Assembly: GCF_002288925.2 (NCBI RefSeq)
Contig: NW_022098031.1
Location: forward strand, 10,569,251 to 10,633,250
DNA length: 64,000 nt
Direction: 5' to 3'
Source: Delphinapterus leucas
Lineage: Eukaryota; Chordata; Mammalia; Artiodactyla; Monodontidae
This document shows positions 1 through 12,385 of this stretch, in pieces (position 1 is the stretch's first letter; each line of letters starts with the position of its first letter). Position numbers and translations under genes: made by a program. The notes beneath the pieces are model-generated. The model was given only the letters and a program-made list of their open reading frames with translations, was not told the DNA's origin and made no database searches.

Positions 1-600
1 AATAGTCTGGTTTTAAAAAATAAATAGGTAGGTAGGTAGATAAATAGAAATGCTCATCTTTTTTTTAGCTCTCCCTCATCCCTTGCTTTTCTAAGTTGGT
101 ATTCTAGTATTGGGGTGGGAGTGGAGGTGGTCCTGGCACGTGTTGTTCTGTCAATTCTGCTCACATCTGTTGCTTTCCAGCCGGCTGATGTCCTTTGACC
201 ACCTGGCTATTCCACAGTCTGTTAGTTTCTGATGCCACAATCTAGAGCTTATAGCCCCAACCCTACTAATAAAGTCTAACCCTATTCCCTTGCTCTGTGA
301 GCCCCTTGGCTTTATCACTTACTCACTGCTTAGATTTGGGGGCTCCCTGTTTATTTCTGGTACAAAAGAAAACATCTCTTTCTTGATTTCAAGTTATGCT
401 ATATATGTACTTGTGTGTATTTAAATTTATATTTATATGTATTTAAATTTTATTTGATGTTTTATGCAGCATCTCTAAGTGTTTGAAGGGAGTATACATA
501 TTTCATCTACAGCAGTTATTAATCAGAAAACAGACTAAATTTTGAAAAATAAAATTAAAATAAGTAATACACAAATTATCTTTGTTAAAAAAGGGGGCAT
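1..600. other. Intergenic, no gene seen
   Basis: AT-rich sequence with a short (GGTA)n run near 27-45 and direct repeats of TATTTAAATTTTA type near 418-450. No coding signal or certain repeat family was recognised. Confidence 0.5.
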
Positions 601-1680
601 CATTATAGATAAGATCAAATCCCCGTCAAGTCCCACCCACACTCCTGTCCCTCATAGAAATATATCTGTAACTTGCTTTTTTACCCAACTGCATGCTGTG
701 GAGAGCTATCCAGGTTGGCGCAGACCTACCATACCCTTTAACTCAAACCACCACATACACAGTTTGAGTGTACACGTTATAAGCCATTCTTCTATTCATG
801 ATTCAGTGTTTCCTGTTTCTCCCTATGAGGAACTCTGCAATGGACATGCTTGTACATGTTTTCTTGTGCACAAGTGCCAGTGTTTTTCAAAAGTAGAGAC
901 TAATATCTGGCTCACAGCATATGTATATTTTTATTTTATTCAATATTGCCAAATTTCCCTGTTCAACATGGCTGTCAGTTTTATATTCCCATTAGCAGTG
1001 TGTATGTATGTCTTTTCACACCCATGTCAACCCGTTTTATTAATGGCTTTAATTTTTGACAGTATAATGGTTGAAAATTATCTCAATATTCTAAATATAA
1101 TCAAATTTTTTTGATAATTGGTGACATTCAGCTTCTTTTTATATGTCCATTGGCCAATTGTATTTATTTTTCTATAAATAACATCCTATGATTTTTTTCC
1201 ATGTTCCCATTGGTTTATTTGAGTTTTCCATTTTTGTAGGTGTGTCTTATGGATCTAAAAACTAATCTTTTCTGCATTATATGTATAGCAAATATTATCT
1301 CCTAATCTGTTGCTTGTCTCTGAACTACACTTAAACATATTGGACATATTATTGAAGGCTTATGATGCCTTTTGTAGTAGAGAACTTTTACATGCTGTTC
1401 AAATTTATCCATCTTGATGCAGTCAAACATATCAATTTATTCCTTTACGTCTTTTGCATTTAGGGCCTAGTTTAAAACGACTTCTAGCTTCCCAGCCATA
1501 AACATATTCTCCTACGTTTTCTTCTGATATATTTACGGTTTTGTTTCTTTACATTTGGGTCTTTAGTCCCTCTAGAATTTATTTTCATGAATGGTGTTAG
1601 GTAGAGAATCTAACTTTAGCAAAACAAATGATCAACTGTCCCAAAGCCATTTACTGAGTTGTTAGAACTTCCCCACTGAA
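600..1680 (-). mobile_element. Old L1-family (or HAL1) fragment, antisense
   Basis: The plus strand resembles reverse-complement LINE-1 text, such as TTTTTATATGTCCATTGGCC and CATTTGGGTCTTTAGTCCCT. It is strongly diverged; the subfamily is uncertain. Confidence 0.5.
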
Positions 1681-1876
1681 ACTGACTCCATCTTTATTGT
1701 ACATACCACTCTAACTTGGGTGAAATAGCCATCTGCAGGCATAACCCACACTATGAAAAGGCTTACATGTCGACTGCTGAAACTAGGCAAATACACCAGA
1801 CTTATTTAAGAGAGCAGGATGTATCCTTAAAATGAGAATAGTAACTTAGTTATTTCAGAGCCTCTCTGGAATAATA

Positions 1877-2221
1877 CAGTTGTCCCTTGGAATCCACGGG
1901 GGATGGGTTCCAGGACAGCCCCACACCAAAATCCATGGATGCTCAAGTCCCTTATATAAAATTCTGTATTTGCATATTATCTATGTGCATCCTCCCACAT
2001 AACTTTAAATCATCTCTATATTACTTGTAATACTTAATACAATATCAACTATGTGTAAACAGTTGTACATACAATCTGATTGCTATGTAAAAAGTTGCCA
2101 GTGCACGGCAAATTCAAGTTTTGCTGTTTGGAACTTTCTGGAATTTTTTTCCCCGAATATTTTCCATCTGAGGTTGGTTGAATCCCCGGATGCAGAACCT
2201 GTGAATATGGAGGGCCAACTC
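1877..2221 (+). mobile_element. MER2 (Tigger-type Tc1/mariner) DNA transposon fossil
   Basis: Near full-length copy beginning CAGTTGTCCC, with ATCCATGGATGCTCAAGTCC inside and ending GAGGGCCAACT. It is flanked by TA dinucleotides as expected for this superfamily. Non-autonomous; no transposase. Confidence 0.85.
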
Positions 2222-2339
2222 TATATAGTAAAGGAGGGTTACATTTATATACAGGAGGTATATAAAAAGGAGAAACAAATAGTAAGAATTTGATCAATTC
2301 ACTAGAGAAATACATAAAATTTTCCAGGCCTTTCCATAG

Positions 2340-3190
2340 TTTGAAAGAAATAGCTTTCTACATTAGTCTACTCCCTTCTCTCTGATTATATGCCCATTAA
2401 ACTTTCAACTAGCTTATCCAGTTTCATAGGTACCTTGATGCAAAAGGAGGGGGATGCCCATAAAGAAGAAATGAGTAAATCTATCTTTCTGAACTGAAAA
2501 ATTGATACTCTGTTGTACAAATCAGTCCTTTAAGAGACTTTAATCGTGTAGTTTAAACAGGTCAAGCCATACAGTTTTCTGGAATTCTAATTCTGTGGTT
2601 TTATCTCCAGTGCTTGCATAGTGCCTGGTATATAGAAAATACTCAGTACATTTTTTGAATGAATGGATGGCTAAAACCATCACTGTTGTTTGGTTACGTT
2701 AACAGCTGAAATGCTATGAATCATAGTCGTTTCCCCCCCAGTATTACCGTGTAAATGATTTCTTTCTGCAGTAGAATACAGGCCTGCAGCTTGAAGTAGA
2801 GCTCATCACATTCAAGGCAGACCGCAAATACCTCATTCATTTACTCACTCATACAATAAAAATTAACTAAGTACCCATTAACCACGGTGCTACGCTCTGG
2901 GGAATACAATTAAAAAACCAAAAAACAAAACCCACCACAGTTCTTGTATTTAACCAGAGCGTAAGGTAGAGGGAACTGCAATTGCAGGTAGTTGAAGTTC
3001 TAAGCAGCAGATTGAACACAGTGGGGAAACCAAGCTATCTGCACTCAGAAATGAGAGAAGACTAGCAGTCCTTAACTGGAGAGGACCATGGACCTCCAGG
3101 GTCCCACTCATTCAGCTTAGGTTCGTGTGTCAAGTACAAAGTTAAAAACTCCAGCCCTTCCCAGAAGACTGGGGAATCACACAGATTAGC
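2340..3190. other. Intergenic with small L2-like remnants
   Basis: Around 2600-2675 lies an L2 3'-end-like stretch (CATAGTGCCTGGTATATAG ... GAATGAATGGATG, plus). Around 2830-2910 is a minus-oriented one (CATTCATTTACTCACTCAT). The rest shows nothing I recognise. Confidence 0.45.
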
Positions 3191-3560
3191 GGACCAAGAA
3201 CTGTTGGACATTTAGGTGCTTTCCAATTTTTTGCTATTATCAATAGTTCTGTGATAAACTTCCCTAGATAAAAATCCTTGTGCACATCTTAACTTCCTGC
3301 AAGTGGATTCTTTGGGTCAAAGAAAGGCTATGTCAATTTACAGTTTTATGAGTGCTGTAAGAGGGTACTTGTTTTCCCATACCCTTGATTACTAAATTTG
3401 GAAAGATATGGAGTTCTAGGTCTCTATGAAAATGAAAACAAAATGTTTGCCAATTTTATATGTTGAAAATTTCCATTTACCTTTTCATTTCAGAATTATT
3501 TTCATCTGTTAAAAAAACTTGTATGGTGTTTATAGAAAAAGGAATTCACTTTACATTATA
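3190..3560 (-). mobile_element. Old L1 fragment, antisense
   Basis: The phrases TTTTTTGCTATTATCAATAG and GTGGATTCTTTGGGTCAAAG match the antisense of an ancient L1 ORF2 or 3' region. Diverged. Confidence 0.5.
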
Positions 3561-3612
3561 TTACAATGATTGCTGGAGTCTTGTTTGTTTGTATTAAAAT
3601 TCCTGAGTTGAT

Positions 3613-3744
3613 GGGACTTCCCTGGCGGTCCAGTGGTTAAGACTCCATGTTTCCAATGCAGGGGGCGTGGGTTCAATCCCTGGTCAAGGAACTAAGATCC
3701 CACATGCCACTCGACCGGCCAAGAGAAAAAAAAAAAACAAAAAA
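3613..3744 (+). mobile_element. CHR-type SINE, short form
   Basis: tRNA-like head GGGACTTCCCTGGCGGTCCA with an A-rich tail. Direct repeats AATTCCTGAGTTGATG / AACTCCTGAGTCGAAG flank it. Confidence 0.93.
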
Positions 3745-4679
3745 CTCCTGAGTCGAAGCAGAAGTGCGCTTTAACTTGTGGGTTTAAGGCAGAGGTGTCT
3801 TAGAAGGAAAAAAGATGGAAAAGGTTAAGACAAAAATGTAATACGATAGGAAATGGAGACAAAAAGAGCAAAAGTGAGAAAGGAAAATGATGGAGACATG
3901 AGAGGGCCCGACTCCTGCCACCATGTGCCCTGCTTGTACTTGCCCACTTTCTTGTGTAGTTGCCCTGTCTGATGTTTTCGGTTCAAACATTGAGCAACTA
4001 CAGCTTCTTTTATCATTAGAGGAGGAAATGAAAGAGCAAGCATAATTACAGGCTGAGGAGTAATTACTGGAGCCAAAATGAGAAATCAGCACAGAATGTT
4101 TCTTTAAAGGGAAAATCCACATGTTGAGACTTGCTAAGTAATCAGGATTCTAGGGCTCTGACCCTCTGACATTAGTCATTCCTTCCTTTTCAACAGTTCC
4201 CTCTCTAGTTTTCTAACTGGTCGTTGTGTTGTTAATAAACACAGCAGGGCCCTTCAAATCTCTCTGAAAAGTCTGAGAATGAATTCAAATTCTAATAAGC
4301 AGCATTTCTGAACGTTGAAAAAGAAATCAGTTGACTACTTATTTTATTTTTCTTCCTCTTAGGATTTTCCCCCTTTAAGGGAATTCACTGAACTAACATT
4401 TAAAACTTTGAAGAGGCTTTAGTTTTAAGATGACAGAAGAGGAAGTTTCTCTATAAATAAGTTTAAGGTTTAGAAAACCAACGGTAGCAAAGTCTTCCTC
4501 TAACTACCAGAAAATGCTACAATCTAACCGTGGTTTTGTTTTGACCTTAGAGGCTCTCATTTCTTTTAAAAATCTTGGTCAGGTTGTTTTCTATCTTTCA
4601 TCACCTTACTTAAAGTGTCTCATCACTTTTAAGTTATTTAGAGACATAAAACTAAATATGTCACATAAAAATAGGAATA
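3745..4679. other. Intergenic, no feature recognised
   Basis: About 900 bp of AT-rich unique-looking sequence. It carries no open frame of convincing coding character and no identified repeat. Confidence 0.5.
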
Positions 4680-4988
4680 GGGACTTCGCTGGTAGCACAG
4701 TGGTTAAGAATCTGCCTGCCAGTGCAGGGGACACGGATTCGATCCCTGGTCTGGTAAGATCTCACATGCCGTGGAGCAACTAAGCTCGTGAGCCACAACT
4801 ACTGAGCCCGACGTGCCACAACTACTGAAGCCCGTGCGCCTAGAGCCCATGCTTGGCAACAAGAGAACCCATCACAATGAGAAGCCCGCGCACCACAAAG
4901 AAGAGTAGCCCCTGCTCGCCGCAACTAGAGAAAGCCCGCGCACAGCAACAAAGACCCAATGCAGCCAAAAATAAATAAATAAATAAAC
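4680..4988 (+). mobile_element. CHR-type SINE, long form
   Basis: About 310 bp. The head GGGACTTCGCTGGTAGCACA is followed by CACAACTACTGAGCCC and AAAGCCCGCGCACAGCAACA blocks and an (AATA)n tail. Flanking repeats are AAAAATAGGAA on both sides. Confidence 0.95.
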
Positions 4989-5044
4989 AAAAATAGGAAC
5001 AAAAATTAATAGAGTAATTTCAAAAAGTACATTTCTGACTATTT

Positions 5045-5375
5045 TTTAAAGTAGGGCTGGGGTAGGGGGATTAGGGATATGTTGGTCAAAGGGTAAAAAC
5101 CTGCAGTTAGAAGATGAGTAGGTTCCGGGGATCTAATGCACAGCACTGTGATTACAGTTAACAATATTGTAGTATATATTTCAAAGCTGCTAAGAGACTG
5201 GATCATAAATGTTCTCACCACGAAAAAGAAATGATGATTATGTGAGGTGACGGAGGTATTAGTTAATGCTATGGTGGCAATCATACTGCAATATATGTAT
5301 CAAATCACATGTTGTACCTTAAACTGACACAGTTTTATATGTCAATTATATCTCAATAAAAATAAAAAATAAAAG
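5045..5375 (+). mobile_element. L1M-class 3' end
   Basis: 3' UTR-like text including GATATGTTGGTCAAAGGGTA and GTCAATTATATCTCAATAAA, followed by an A-rich tail. This is typical of old L1MA/L1MB 3' ends. Confidence 0.75.
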
Positions 5376-5424
5376 CAAGTTAAAAAAAAAACCCAAAACA
5401 AAAAAAATACAAAATACAAGATAG

Positions 5425-6250
5425 ACCAATGAATATCTATTTAACAGAGTATTCCATCACTGAAAACTTTCCAAACAATAAGTGCTGGAGAGGGTGTGGA
5501 GAAAATGGAACCCTCCTGCACTGTTGGTGGTAATGTAAATTGGTACAACCACTATGGAGAACAGAATGGAGGTTCCTTAAAAAACTAAAAATAGTAGCAA
5601 GCTCACTCCTGGACATGTATCCGGAGAAAACCATAATTCGAAAAGATATATGCACCACAATGTTCCTTGCAGCACTATTTACAATAGCCAAGACATGGAA
5701 GCAACCTAAGTGTCCATCAACAGAGGAATGGATAAAGATGTGGTACATATATCCGTATACAATGGAATATTACTCAGCCATGAAACAAGAATGAAATGAT
5801 GCCATTTACAGCAACAGGGATGGACCTAGAGATGATCATACTAAGTGAAGTCAGTCAGACAGAGAAAGACATACATCATATGATACCACTCATATGTGGA
5901 ATCTAATTTTTTTAAAAAAGATACAAATGAACTTATTTACAAAACAGAAACAGACTCACAGACACAGAAAACAAACTTAACGGTTACCAAAGGGGAAAAC
6001 GTTGTGGGGGTGATAAATCAGGAGCTGGGGACGAACACACGCACACTACTATATATAAGACACATAACCCACGAGGACCCACTGCATAGCACCGGGAACT
6101 CTGCTCAGTACTCTGTAATGACCTATGTGGGAAAAGAATCTGAAAAAGAATGAAAATATGTATGTGTGGAACTGAATCACTTTGCTGTACAACTGAAACT
6201 AACACAACATTGTAAATCAACTATACTCCGATAAAATTTATAAAGAAAGA
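5425..6250 (+). mobile_element. 5'-truncated L1, 3' end of ORF2 and 3' UTR
   Basis: Contains the ORF2 C-terminal block (GGAGAGGGTGTGGAGAAAAT, TGTCCATCAACAGAGGAATG) and the artiodactyl/cetacean-type 3' end (AACATTGTAAATCAACTATA). Only fragments of the ORF remain open. Confidence 0.88.
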
Positions 6251-6700
6251 GTATTGTAAACCTAAAGAAACAGGAATCCAGTTCAAGAGGCAAAGCGTCT
6301 ATTCGGGATCAAAGAATTGCAATTTGGGGTACCCAGATTTAGACAGAAACCCAAATAGGGTCTTGATTGCTGGAGAAGGGCTCAGGGTTTTTACGGGGAA
6401 AAGAGAGGAAGATGAGGTAAGTTGTTTTTTAAGAGGAGTTCGTTGGTGTAAGATGAGGTAATCGATCAGGTGAAGTGTTCATTGGTAAAAGATGAGGAAA
6501 AGCTAGCGGTCTCTAGGTCAAAGTCCATTGATATGTCCTGGTCCTTTCAGCAGAATATTCTCATTTCTTTGCTGACTTCTTGGATTGTTGGCAGTTTGGT
6601 CCAGTTCAGAAGTCAGAAAACAGGACATGCAAGGCAGTTCCTCTGGAATACCTGCTCCAGATCTATTTAAAATGGCTCCACTTATGTCATCTTCCATGGT
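6250..6700. repeat. LTR-like sequence with about 40-bp internal periodicity
   Basis: The motif AAGATGAGG recurs at about 6410, 6450 and 6490, in longer versions such as TTGGTGTAAGATGAGG and TTGGTAAAAGATGAGG. The general texture resembles an endogenous retrovirus LTR, but I could not name a family or find clear TG..CA ends. Confidence 0.4.
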
Positions 6701-7049
6701 ACCAATTTACTTGATTTGTGATGTTTCTACATCAGTGGATGTTTAAAAACATTTATTTCTAAAATTTCAGTAAAGCCAATATGACTTCAGTTGTGGAAAC
6801 AAGTCCCTTAAAATTTAAACACCAATTTTTAAAAAAAAGTAGAGTCCTTATCACAATTAAAAATAAATAAATAAGGTTAAAAAATAAAAAGGAAAGTAGG
6901 ATCTAGATCAGAACTGTGTCCGGCATAGCCATTTAGCAATAATGTGGAAAGGAAAGCGGCCATGACCAGCTGTGTCAGGAGTCTCTTGCATTGCCACTGC
7001 AACCCTCTCAGCCAGGCATCAAAATATTTTAAGCAGGAATTTGGCTGTG

Positions 7050-7400
7050 GTCCTTAACTCATTTTTTAAAAACAAATATTTATACAGTGCAAGATGTTTG
7101 AAAGACAGCCTGATCAAGACATACAAAGTCCCTGCCTTTTTGGAGCTTGCAGGGCAGTGAAGGAGAAAGGCTAGAAACAAACAAGTAAATATATAATTGC
7201 AAATTGGGATGAAGATTTGGAAAGAAAAGAAATGGGTTCTTAAAAGAGAGACTAACAGAGGGGCATCTGGATGTAGATGTAGACACAGCCTTCCTGAGAT
7301 CTGCATTAGGGGAAGCTATCTAAGCAGAGGGTGGGGAGAGCTTTGCAGGAGACAGAAACTCTGACAGAGACACCATGAGTAATGATCACTTGATTACTCA
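7050..7400 (-). mobile_element. L2-like fragment, antisense
   Basis: CCCTGCCTTTTTGGAGCTTGC followed by AACAAACAAGTAAATATATA reads as the reverse complement of an L2 3' region. Confidence 0.5.
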
Positions 7401-8700
7401 GAGAGCTGCAGCATTTGGGGACATGTTAATATTTTCTTCTTCATATATGTGTCACTGCACAACAGTTTAGTATTTTGCATAGGGCTATGTTCTCTGGCCT
7501 TTAGATTGACAGCTCTGCACAGTGTGGGTTGACTCACGCTACCCACTGAATAAAGGACTATTTCTTTGAGTCTGCCTAGTTGGGGAAGTCCCCTTGGTTA
7601 GATTGCTTCACCCATGGATTTTGCATTCCTAGCATCTAACGGAGTGTCTGCCATAATCAGTGCTCAATAAATATTTGTGGAATAGTGAATAAAAGACCAA
7701 GTGGATGAATAAATTTTCTACTACATTCAAATGTCTATTTCCATGTGTCCAGTGAAACCACTCATTTAGTTATTCAGTCATTAAATGAATAATCAATGAA
7801 CAGGGCGTGCCAGGCATTGAGCCAGGGCTGGGGGTACAAAAGTGAGCAGAAACAGACAAGACCTTGCCCTCGTGGAGCTTATAGTCTACATATTACAAAA
7901 GTCAGAGGTAGAAAATTAATCAAGCACATATTGTATTTTCTTTATTGTCAGGAGAGACTAGGCACAGTGTCACACCTTGATTTAGTCACATAATTTCCAG
8001 AAGCCCAGAGCAGGGCTCCTTGGTGAGTTGAAGCCAGAGTCTACTATTCAGGCTAAGGTACAGATGGTGAAACCCTGGACTGGGGTTGGCCTCTTATAAG
8101 AAACACGGTTCTGTTGCAATCCAGAGGACAGAGTGCCCACAACCAGGGAGTAAGTCTGATTTCAAGTGACAGTGACTTTTGGAGCCAGGCTCCACCCTTC
8201 GCCCAGTGCCTGCAGATTGGGGTGGCGATGAACTGAGAAGAAGCAAAGCAGAGAAGATTCCGCAAAGACGGGATTAGAGAGATGCCACGGGTCAGCATCA
8301 ACATCTCAAGAATGTGCCATGGGTGGTCTCACTGCCCTTGTTTCCAGGAAGGTTGCCCTTTCCCATCAAAGCTGACGGTTAGGTCCCCTTACTGAGGGCT
8401 GGGGTGGAGGTGAGGGAGTGGAGGGGTATCTCAGGCCAGGTTTGCTCCTAGAAAGGGAATTACAACCTTCCTGCATCTCTGCATAGATTTGGCAGTAGGA
8501 CCCCATCCTTTTGTAACCTCCCTATCAGACCACCACGGAGGTTAGACTAGTCACTCAACAACCAATCTGCACAGAGGAACTTGTGCCGAGTAGACTGCTC
8601 AGCTTCAAAGCTCACTGCTCTTTGCTTATATCGCATTTAGAATAAAACAAAAGCTTCATAAAGAATCAATGTATCTCGGACTGCTCACATTGAGAGAGAA
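7400..8700. other. Intergenic with L2 scraps
   Basis: L2 3'-end-like text lies at about 7630-7690 (plus, TGCTCAATAAATATTTGTGG). A minus-oriented L2 piece lies at about 7770-8030 (CCTCGTGGAGCTTATAGTCT). From 8030 to 8700 nothing was recognised. Confidence 0.45.
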
Positions 8701-8702
8701 AA

Positions 8703-9027
8703 AAAATTTTTTAATGAATTTATTTTTGGCTGCGCTGGGACTTTGTTGCTGGGCACCGGCTCTCTCTAGTTGCGGTGAGCAGGGGCTGCTCTTCGTTGCG
8801 GTGTGCGGGCTTCTCATTGCGGTGGCTTCTCTTGTCGTGGAGCACGGGCTCTCTAGGCGCGCGGGCTCGGTAATTGTGGCTCGCAGGCTCTAGAGTGGAG
8901 GCTCAGTAGTTGTGGCGCATGGGCTTAGTTGCTCCGCGGCATGTGAGATCTTCCCGGACCAGGGCTCGAACCCGTGTCCTCTGCATTGGCAGGAGGATTC
9001 TTAACCACTGCGTCATCGGGGAAGTCC
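8703..9027 (-). mobile_element. CHR-type SINE, long form
   Basis: Reverse orientation: a T-rich end, then TTTGGCTGCGCTGGGACTTT, ending ATCGGGGAAGTCC. GAGAGAGAAA-like repeats occur on both sides. Confidence 0.93.
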
Positions 9028-9170
9028 GAGAGAGAAATTTTTAGGAGAATTGTTCAGAGAAACTCCTTTCACTGAGCTGATGGCTACTGTTCCTTCCTCA
9101 AATGATAGATTCCTGTGACTTGATAGCTCTAGTTCTCCAGACCCAAAGTAAAGAGGGATACATCAGATAT

Positions 9171-9200
9171 ACTACACACACACACAAACACACACACACT
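9171..9200. repeat. (CA)n microsatellite
   Basis: Interrupted CA dinucleotide run of about 28 nt. Confidence 0.9.
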
Positions 9201-9279
9201 ATGCATTTATGTGCACTAACAAGAAAGTTTTACCTATTGAGTGATTGTTTTCTAAAAAAGAGGCTCTAAAGATTACAAG

Positions 9280-9440
9280 TATAGGTTCCACGGCCATACT
9301 GCATGGTGTTCTAGCTCTGACACCAACTCTCCCATTCTCTGCATGCCTCAGTTTCCTCATCTATAGAATGGGGATAACAGGATTATTGCAAGGATTAAAT
9401 AAGTTAATACACATACTGTTATTATTGTTTATGATAATAA
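9280..9440 (+). mobile_element. MIR element
   Basis: CTCAGTTTCCTCATCTATAG and GGATTAAATAAGTTAATACA match the MIR core and 3' part in plus orientation. Confidence 0.75.
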
Positions 9441-9484
9441 TAGGGAATCCCCCCTAAAGGAATTTTAAGGGCCATAAAAAATAG

Positions 9485-9995
9485 TGCTGTTATCCAGTCC
9501 TGACTGCCTTCTTTCTTGTCTCTCTCAAATGCTAAGCTCTTTCCTGCCTCAGAACTTTGGCCCTTGCTGTGTCATCTTAGAAACCTCTTCCCCAGTCTTG
9601 TGCATGGCAGACCCCCTTTCATCCTTGAGCTCTGGGCTCAGATGTCACCTCCTCAGAGGGGCCTTCTTAAAAGCAGCCCCTCCTCTATCCCTCGAGACTA
9701 TCACATTCTCTTTTTTCTTTTTTTTTTAATTTGGCTGTACTGCACAGCATGCGGGATCTTAGTTTCCCGACAAGGGATCGAACCCGTGCTCCCCTGCAGT
9801 GGAAGCGCAGAGTCCTAACCACTGGACCGCCAGGGAAGTCCCCTACATTCTCCTTGTTTATGCTCTTCACAGAGTCGATCATGCTCTGAAGTCACCCCTG
9901 TTTACTTCTCTACTTGTCGATTGTCTTCCATCACCGGAACTTAAGCTCCACAGGGGCAGTGATGTTGTTGTCTTGTTTGCCATGACATCCTGAAG
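9485..9995 (+). mobile_element. L2 fragment split by a SINE
   Basis: Plus-strand L2 3' text such as AAGCTCTTTCCTGCCTCAGA and GGGGCCTTCTTAAAAGCAGC is interrupted at 9711-9841. It resumes through the GAACTTAAGCTCCACAGGGG region. Confidence 0.75.
9711..9841 (-). mobile_element. CHR-type SINE, short form (inserted in L2)
   Basis: Reverse orientation, ending CGCCAGGGAAGTCCC. Target-site repeats are TCACATTCTC (9701-9710) and CTACATTCTC (9843-9852). Confidence 0.93.
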
Positions 9996-10003
9996 GCCTC
10001 GGG

Positions 10004-10560
10004 CAGTGGTTCTCAAAGTATGGCCCATGGACCCCCTGGAAGGGTCTTCTAAGGTCAAAAGTCTCTTCATAATAATAGTAAGACTTCCTTTGCTTTTTCA
10101 CCGTGTTGACTTCTGCCCTGATGGTGCAAAGGCAATGGTGGGTAAAACTGTTGGCCCCTTGGCATGAAGTCAAGGCCGCGGCACCAGCTTTACTAGCAGT
10201 CATTATATTCTTCTTCACCTCCATGTACTCACAGGAAAGAAAAAGCCAGTTTCACTTACAAGTCACTTAAGAATGTCCTCGAAGAAGCAGTCAAAATTAT
10301 TTATTTTATTTAGTCATTACCCTTGAGTACATGACTTTTCAGGATTCTGTATGATAAAATGGGAAGTACACATAAAACACTCTGGCTGTACACTGAAGTA
10401 TGTACATTGGTTATTTTCAGGAAGAACTCACTCCTGATTGAGTTATGAGCTGGAGTAAAGTGCTTTTTTCATGGACATAGTTTTCAGTGGAAAGAACAAC
10501 AATATATCATGGACAGGAACACGGAACTAAAGATGTGGTTTTGAGAATTACCAGCTTAGA
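10004..10560 (+). mobile_element. hAT (Charlie-like) DNA transposon fossil
   Basis: Starts with the hAT-type terminus CAGTGGTTCTCAAAGTATGG and continues with GATGGTGCAAAGGCAATGGT, a known Charlie-type internal sequence. The matching far terminus was not found. Family name uncertain. Confidence 0.55.
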
Positions 10561-10648
10561 ACTGATAGTGAAAGATAATGTCTAATAAGTATCTGACACT
10601 GGTTTACCCACTGGCTGACAGACAAGGTTTCTGCTCTCAAGGAGCTTC

Positions 10649-10989
10649 CTTTTTGTTTTTTTAAATTTATTTTTAAATTCTTTTATTTTTGTCTGTGTTG
10701 GGTCTTGGTTGCTGCATGCGGGCTTTCTCTAGTTGTGGCAAGCGGGGGCTACTCTTCGTTGCGGTGCGCGGGCTTCTCATTGCGGTGGCTTCTCTTGTCG
10801 CGGAGCACAGGCTCTAGGCGTGCGGGCTTCAGTAGTTGTGGCTCGCGGGCTCTAAGGCACAGGCTCAGTAGTTGTGGCGCGCGGGCTTAGTTGCTCCGTG
10901 GCATGTGGGATCTTCCCAGACCAGGGCTCGAACCCGTGTCCCCTGCATTGGCAGGCGGATGCTTAACCACTGAGCCACCAGGGAAGCCC
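10649..10989 (-). mobile_element. CHR-type SINE, long form
   Basis: 341 bp in reverse orientation with perfect 15-bp target duplications CTCTCAAGGAGCTTC at 10634-10648 and 10990-11004. Confidence 0.97.
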
Positions 10990-11039
10990 CTCTCAAGGAG
11001 CTTCTAAGAGGATAAAGAAAGAGTAGAGGTCAGGATTGA

Positions 11040-11480
11040 GGTTTGCTGAATATTCGAAGCTAGGGGCAAGGAAGAAAAAGAGAAGTCAACAGGAAACCAC
11101 TTAGGAAATGCATTAGTTAAAGAAACATTTCTGCAAGCAGTACTGCTTATTATTAGCAAAGCAGAGCGGTTACGGGCTACATGCCAAAATGTTCAGACAA
11201 TCCTCTTATAACTGTAACTGTAATGGTTTTATCCAGCAAAATGAGATTCTACTCACACTAATACTACTTTAAAGGATCTTGCTTTTCTTCCTTTAATAGA
11301 GAATCCTTGCTTGCCCAGAGAATTCTCAATACGAGAACATCCTGAATTAATGGGCAAGTGTCAATACCACAGGTATCCCTAATTATGAACACTTTGTCAG
11401 ATTCACAATAAGAATGACAATTAATTTTTCATCCCTGTGTCACATACATCGTTGTATTCATTCCAAAAGTGACTTAAGTA
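11040..11480. other. Intergenic, no feature recognised
   Basis: Unique-looking AT-rich sequence without convincing repeats or open frames. Confidence 0.45.
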
Positions 11481-11570
11481 GATGTATAACTGATTCGCTT
11501 TGCTGTACAGCAGAAACTAACACAACATTGTAAATCAACTATACTCCAATAAAAGTGAATTTTTTAAAAA
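11480..11570 (+). mobile_element. Very short 5'-truncated L1 (3' end only)
   Basis: About 90 bp of the L1 3' end (GTATAACTGATTCGCTTTGC ... CTCCAATAAAAGTG). Candidate target repeats are AAAAGTGACTTAAG / AAAAAGGGACTTAC. Confidence 0.75.
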
Positions 11571-12385
11571 GGGACTTACATTTAGAGTGCAATCACAAAC
11601 CTTATACTTTTAAAAATAATCCTCTTAATAAACTCAACTTGCATTTTTCTTCCCCAAAGACACTGGCCACAACCAGAGTTTAAACAAGACTTTCTCCCGT
11701 TGTCCATGTTGTGACTGTGCATGCATTCTGGGTTAGCCCATAGTCTGAGGCTGTTGAGCCTGAATCAGTGCCCTATGAGGCAGATGCTGGAGAAAACAAG
11801 TCTCATTTTCATAGGCTGAGGGCAGCAAACTGAATTCCTTCAACCTCAAGTGTCATGGAGAAAACTCTTCCAATTAGAAAAGAAGGCTCCCGGAAAAGCA
11901 TATGGAACATTTTTAATTTTAATTAAGATTTTAGAAATTATGCATTGAGATTTTAAAATAAAATTTTAGAACTAATTTAAATAGAAGGAGTAACAGATCT
12001 AGGACAACCAGCTGTTCCACATTAGGAATAATACTAGAAATTGGGGCCAGAGAAGTGGCCCAAAATGTCCCTCTTGGTCACTCCATGTTTAGCAGCAACC
12101 CCTATTTATTTATTAATCACATGTATGTATGTATATATGCATTCATTCTTTTAATCTTCCTGAGAAGTTCTGCAAATGGCTTCACCATTTCCCTCCTCCT
12201 GAGCTGTTTTCCTCACGCTTTGCTTACATCTTTTCTGGTTCCAGACACATATCTTGGGTCAGAGAGTCCACTCCTAAAACTTCTAATCTCACCTGTAGTG
12301 ACTTCCAAAGCCTCCTTGAAGCCACAAGATCACCTGGTTCAACACCTGTACCTTGAAATCTGATCATTCAAGATTCCAGTCCAGG
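11571..12385. other. Intergenic, no feature recognised
   Basis: AT-rich sequence including a (TATG)n-like patch near 12120-12140. No gene or identified repeat. Confidence 0.45.

Noticed and set aside
3784..4122. 112-codon minus-strand frame
   Set aside because: Composition and lack of any recognisable motif suggest chance.
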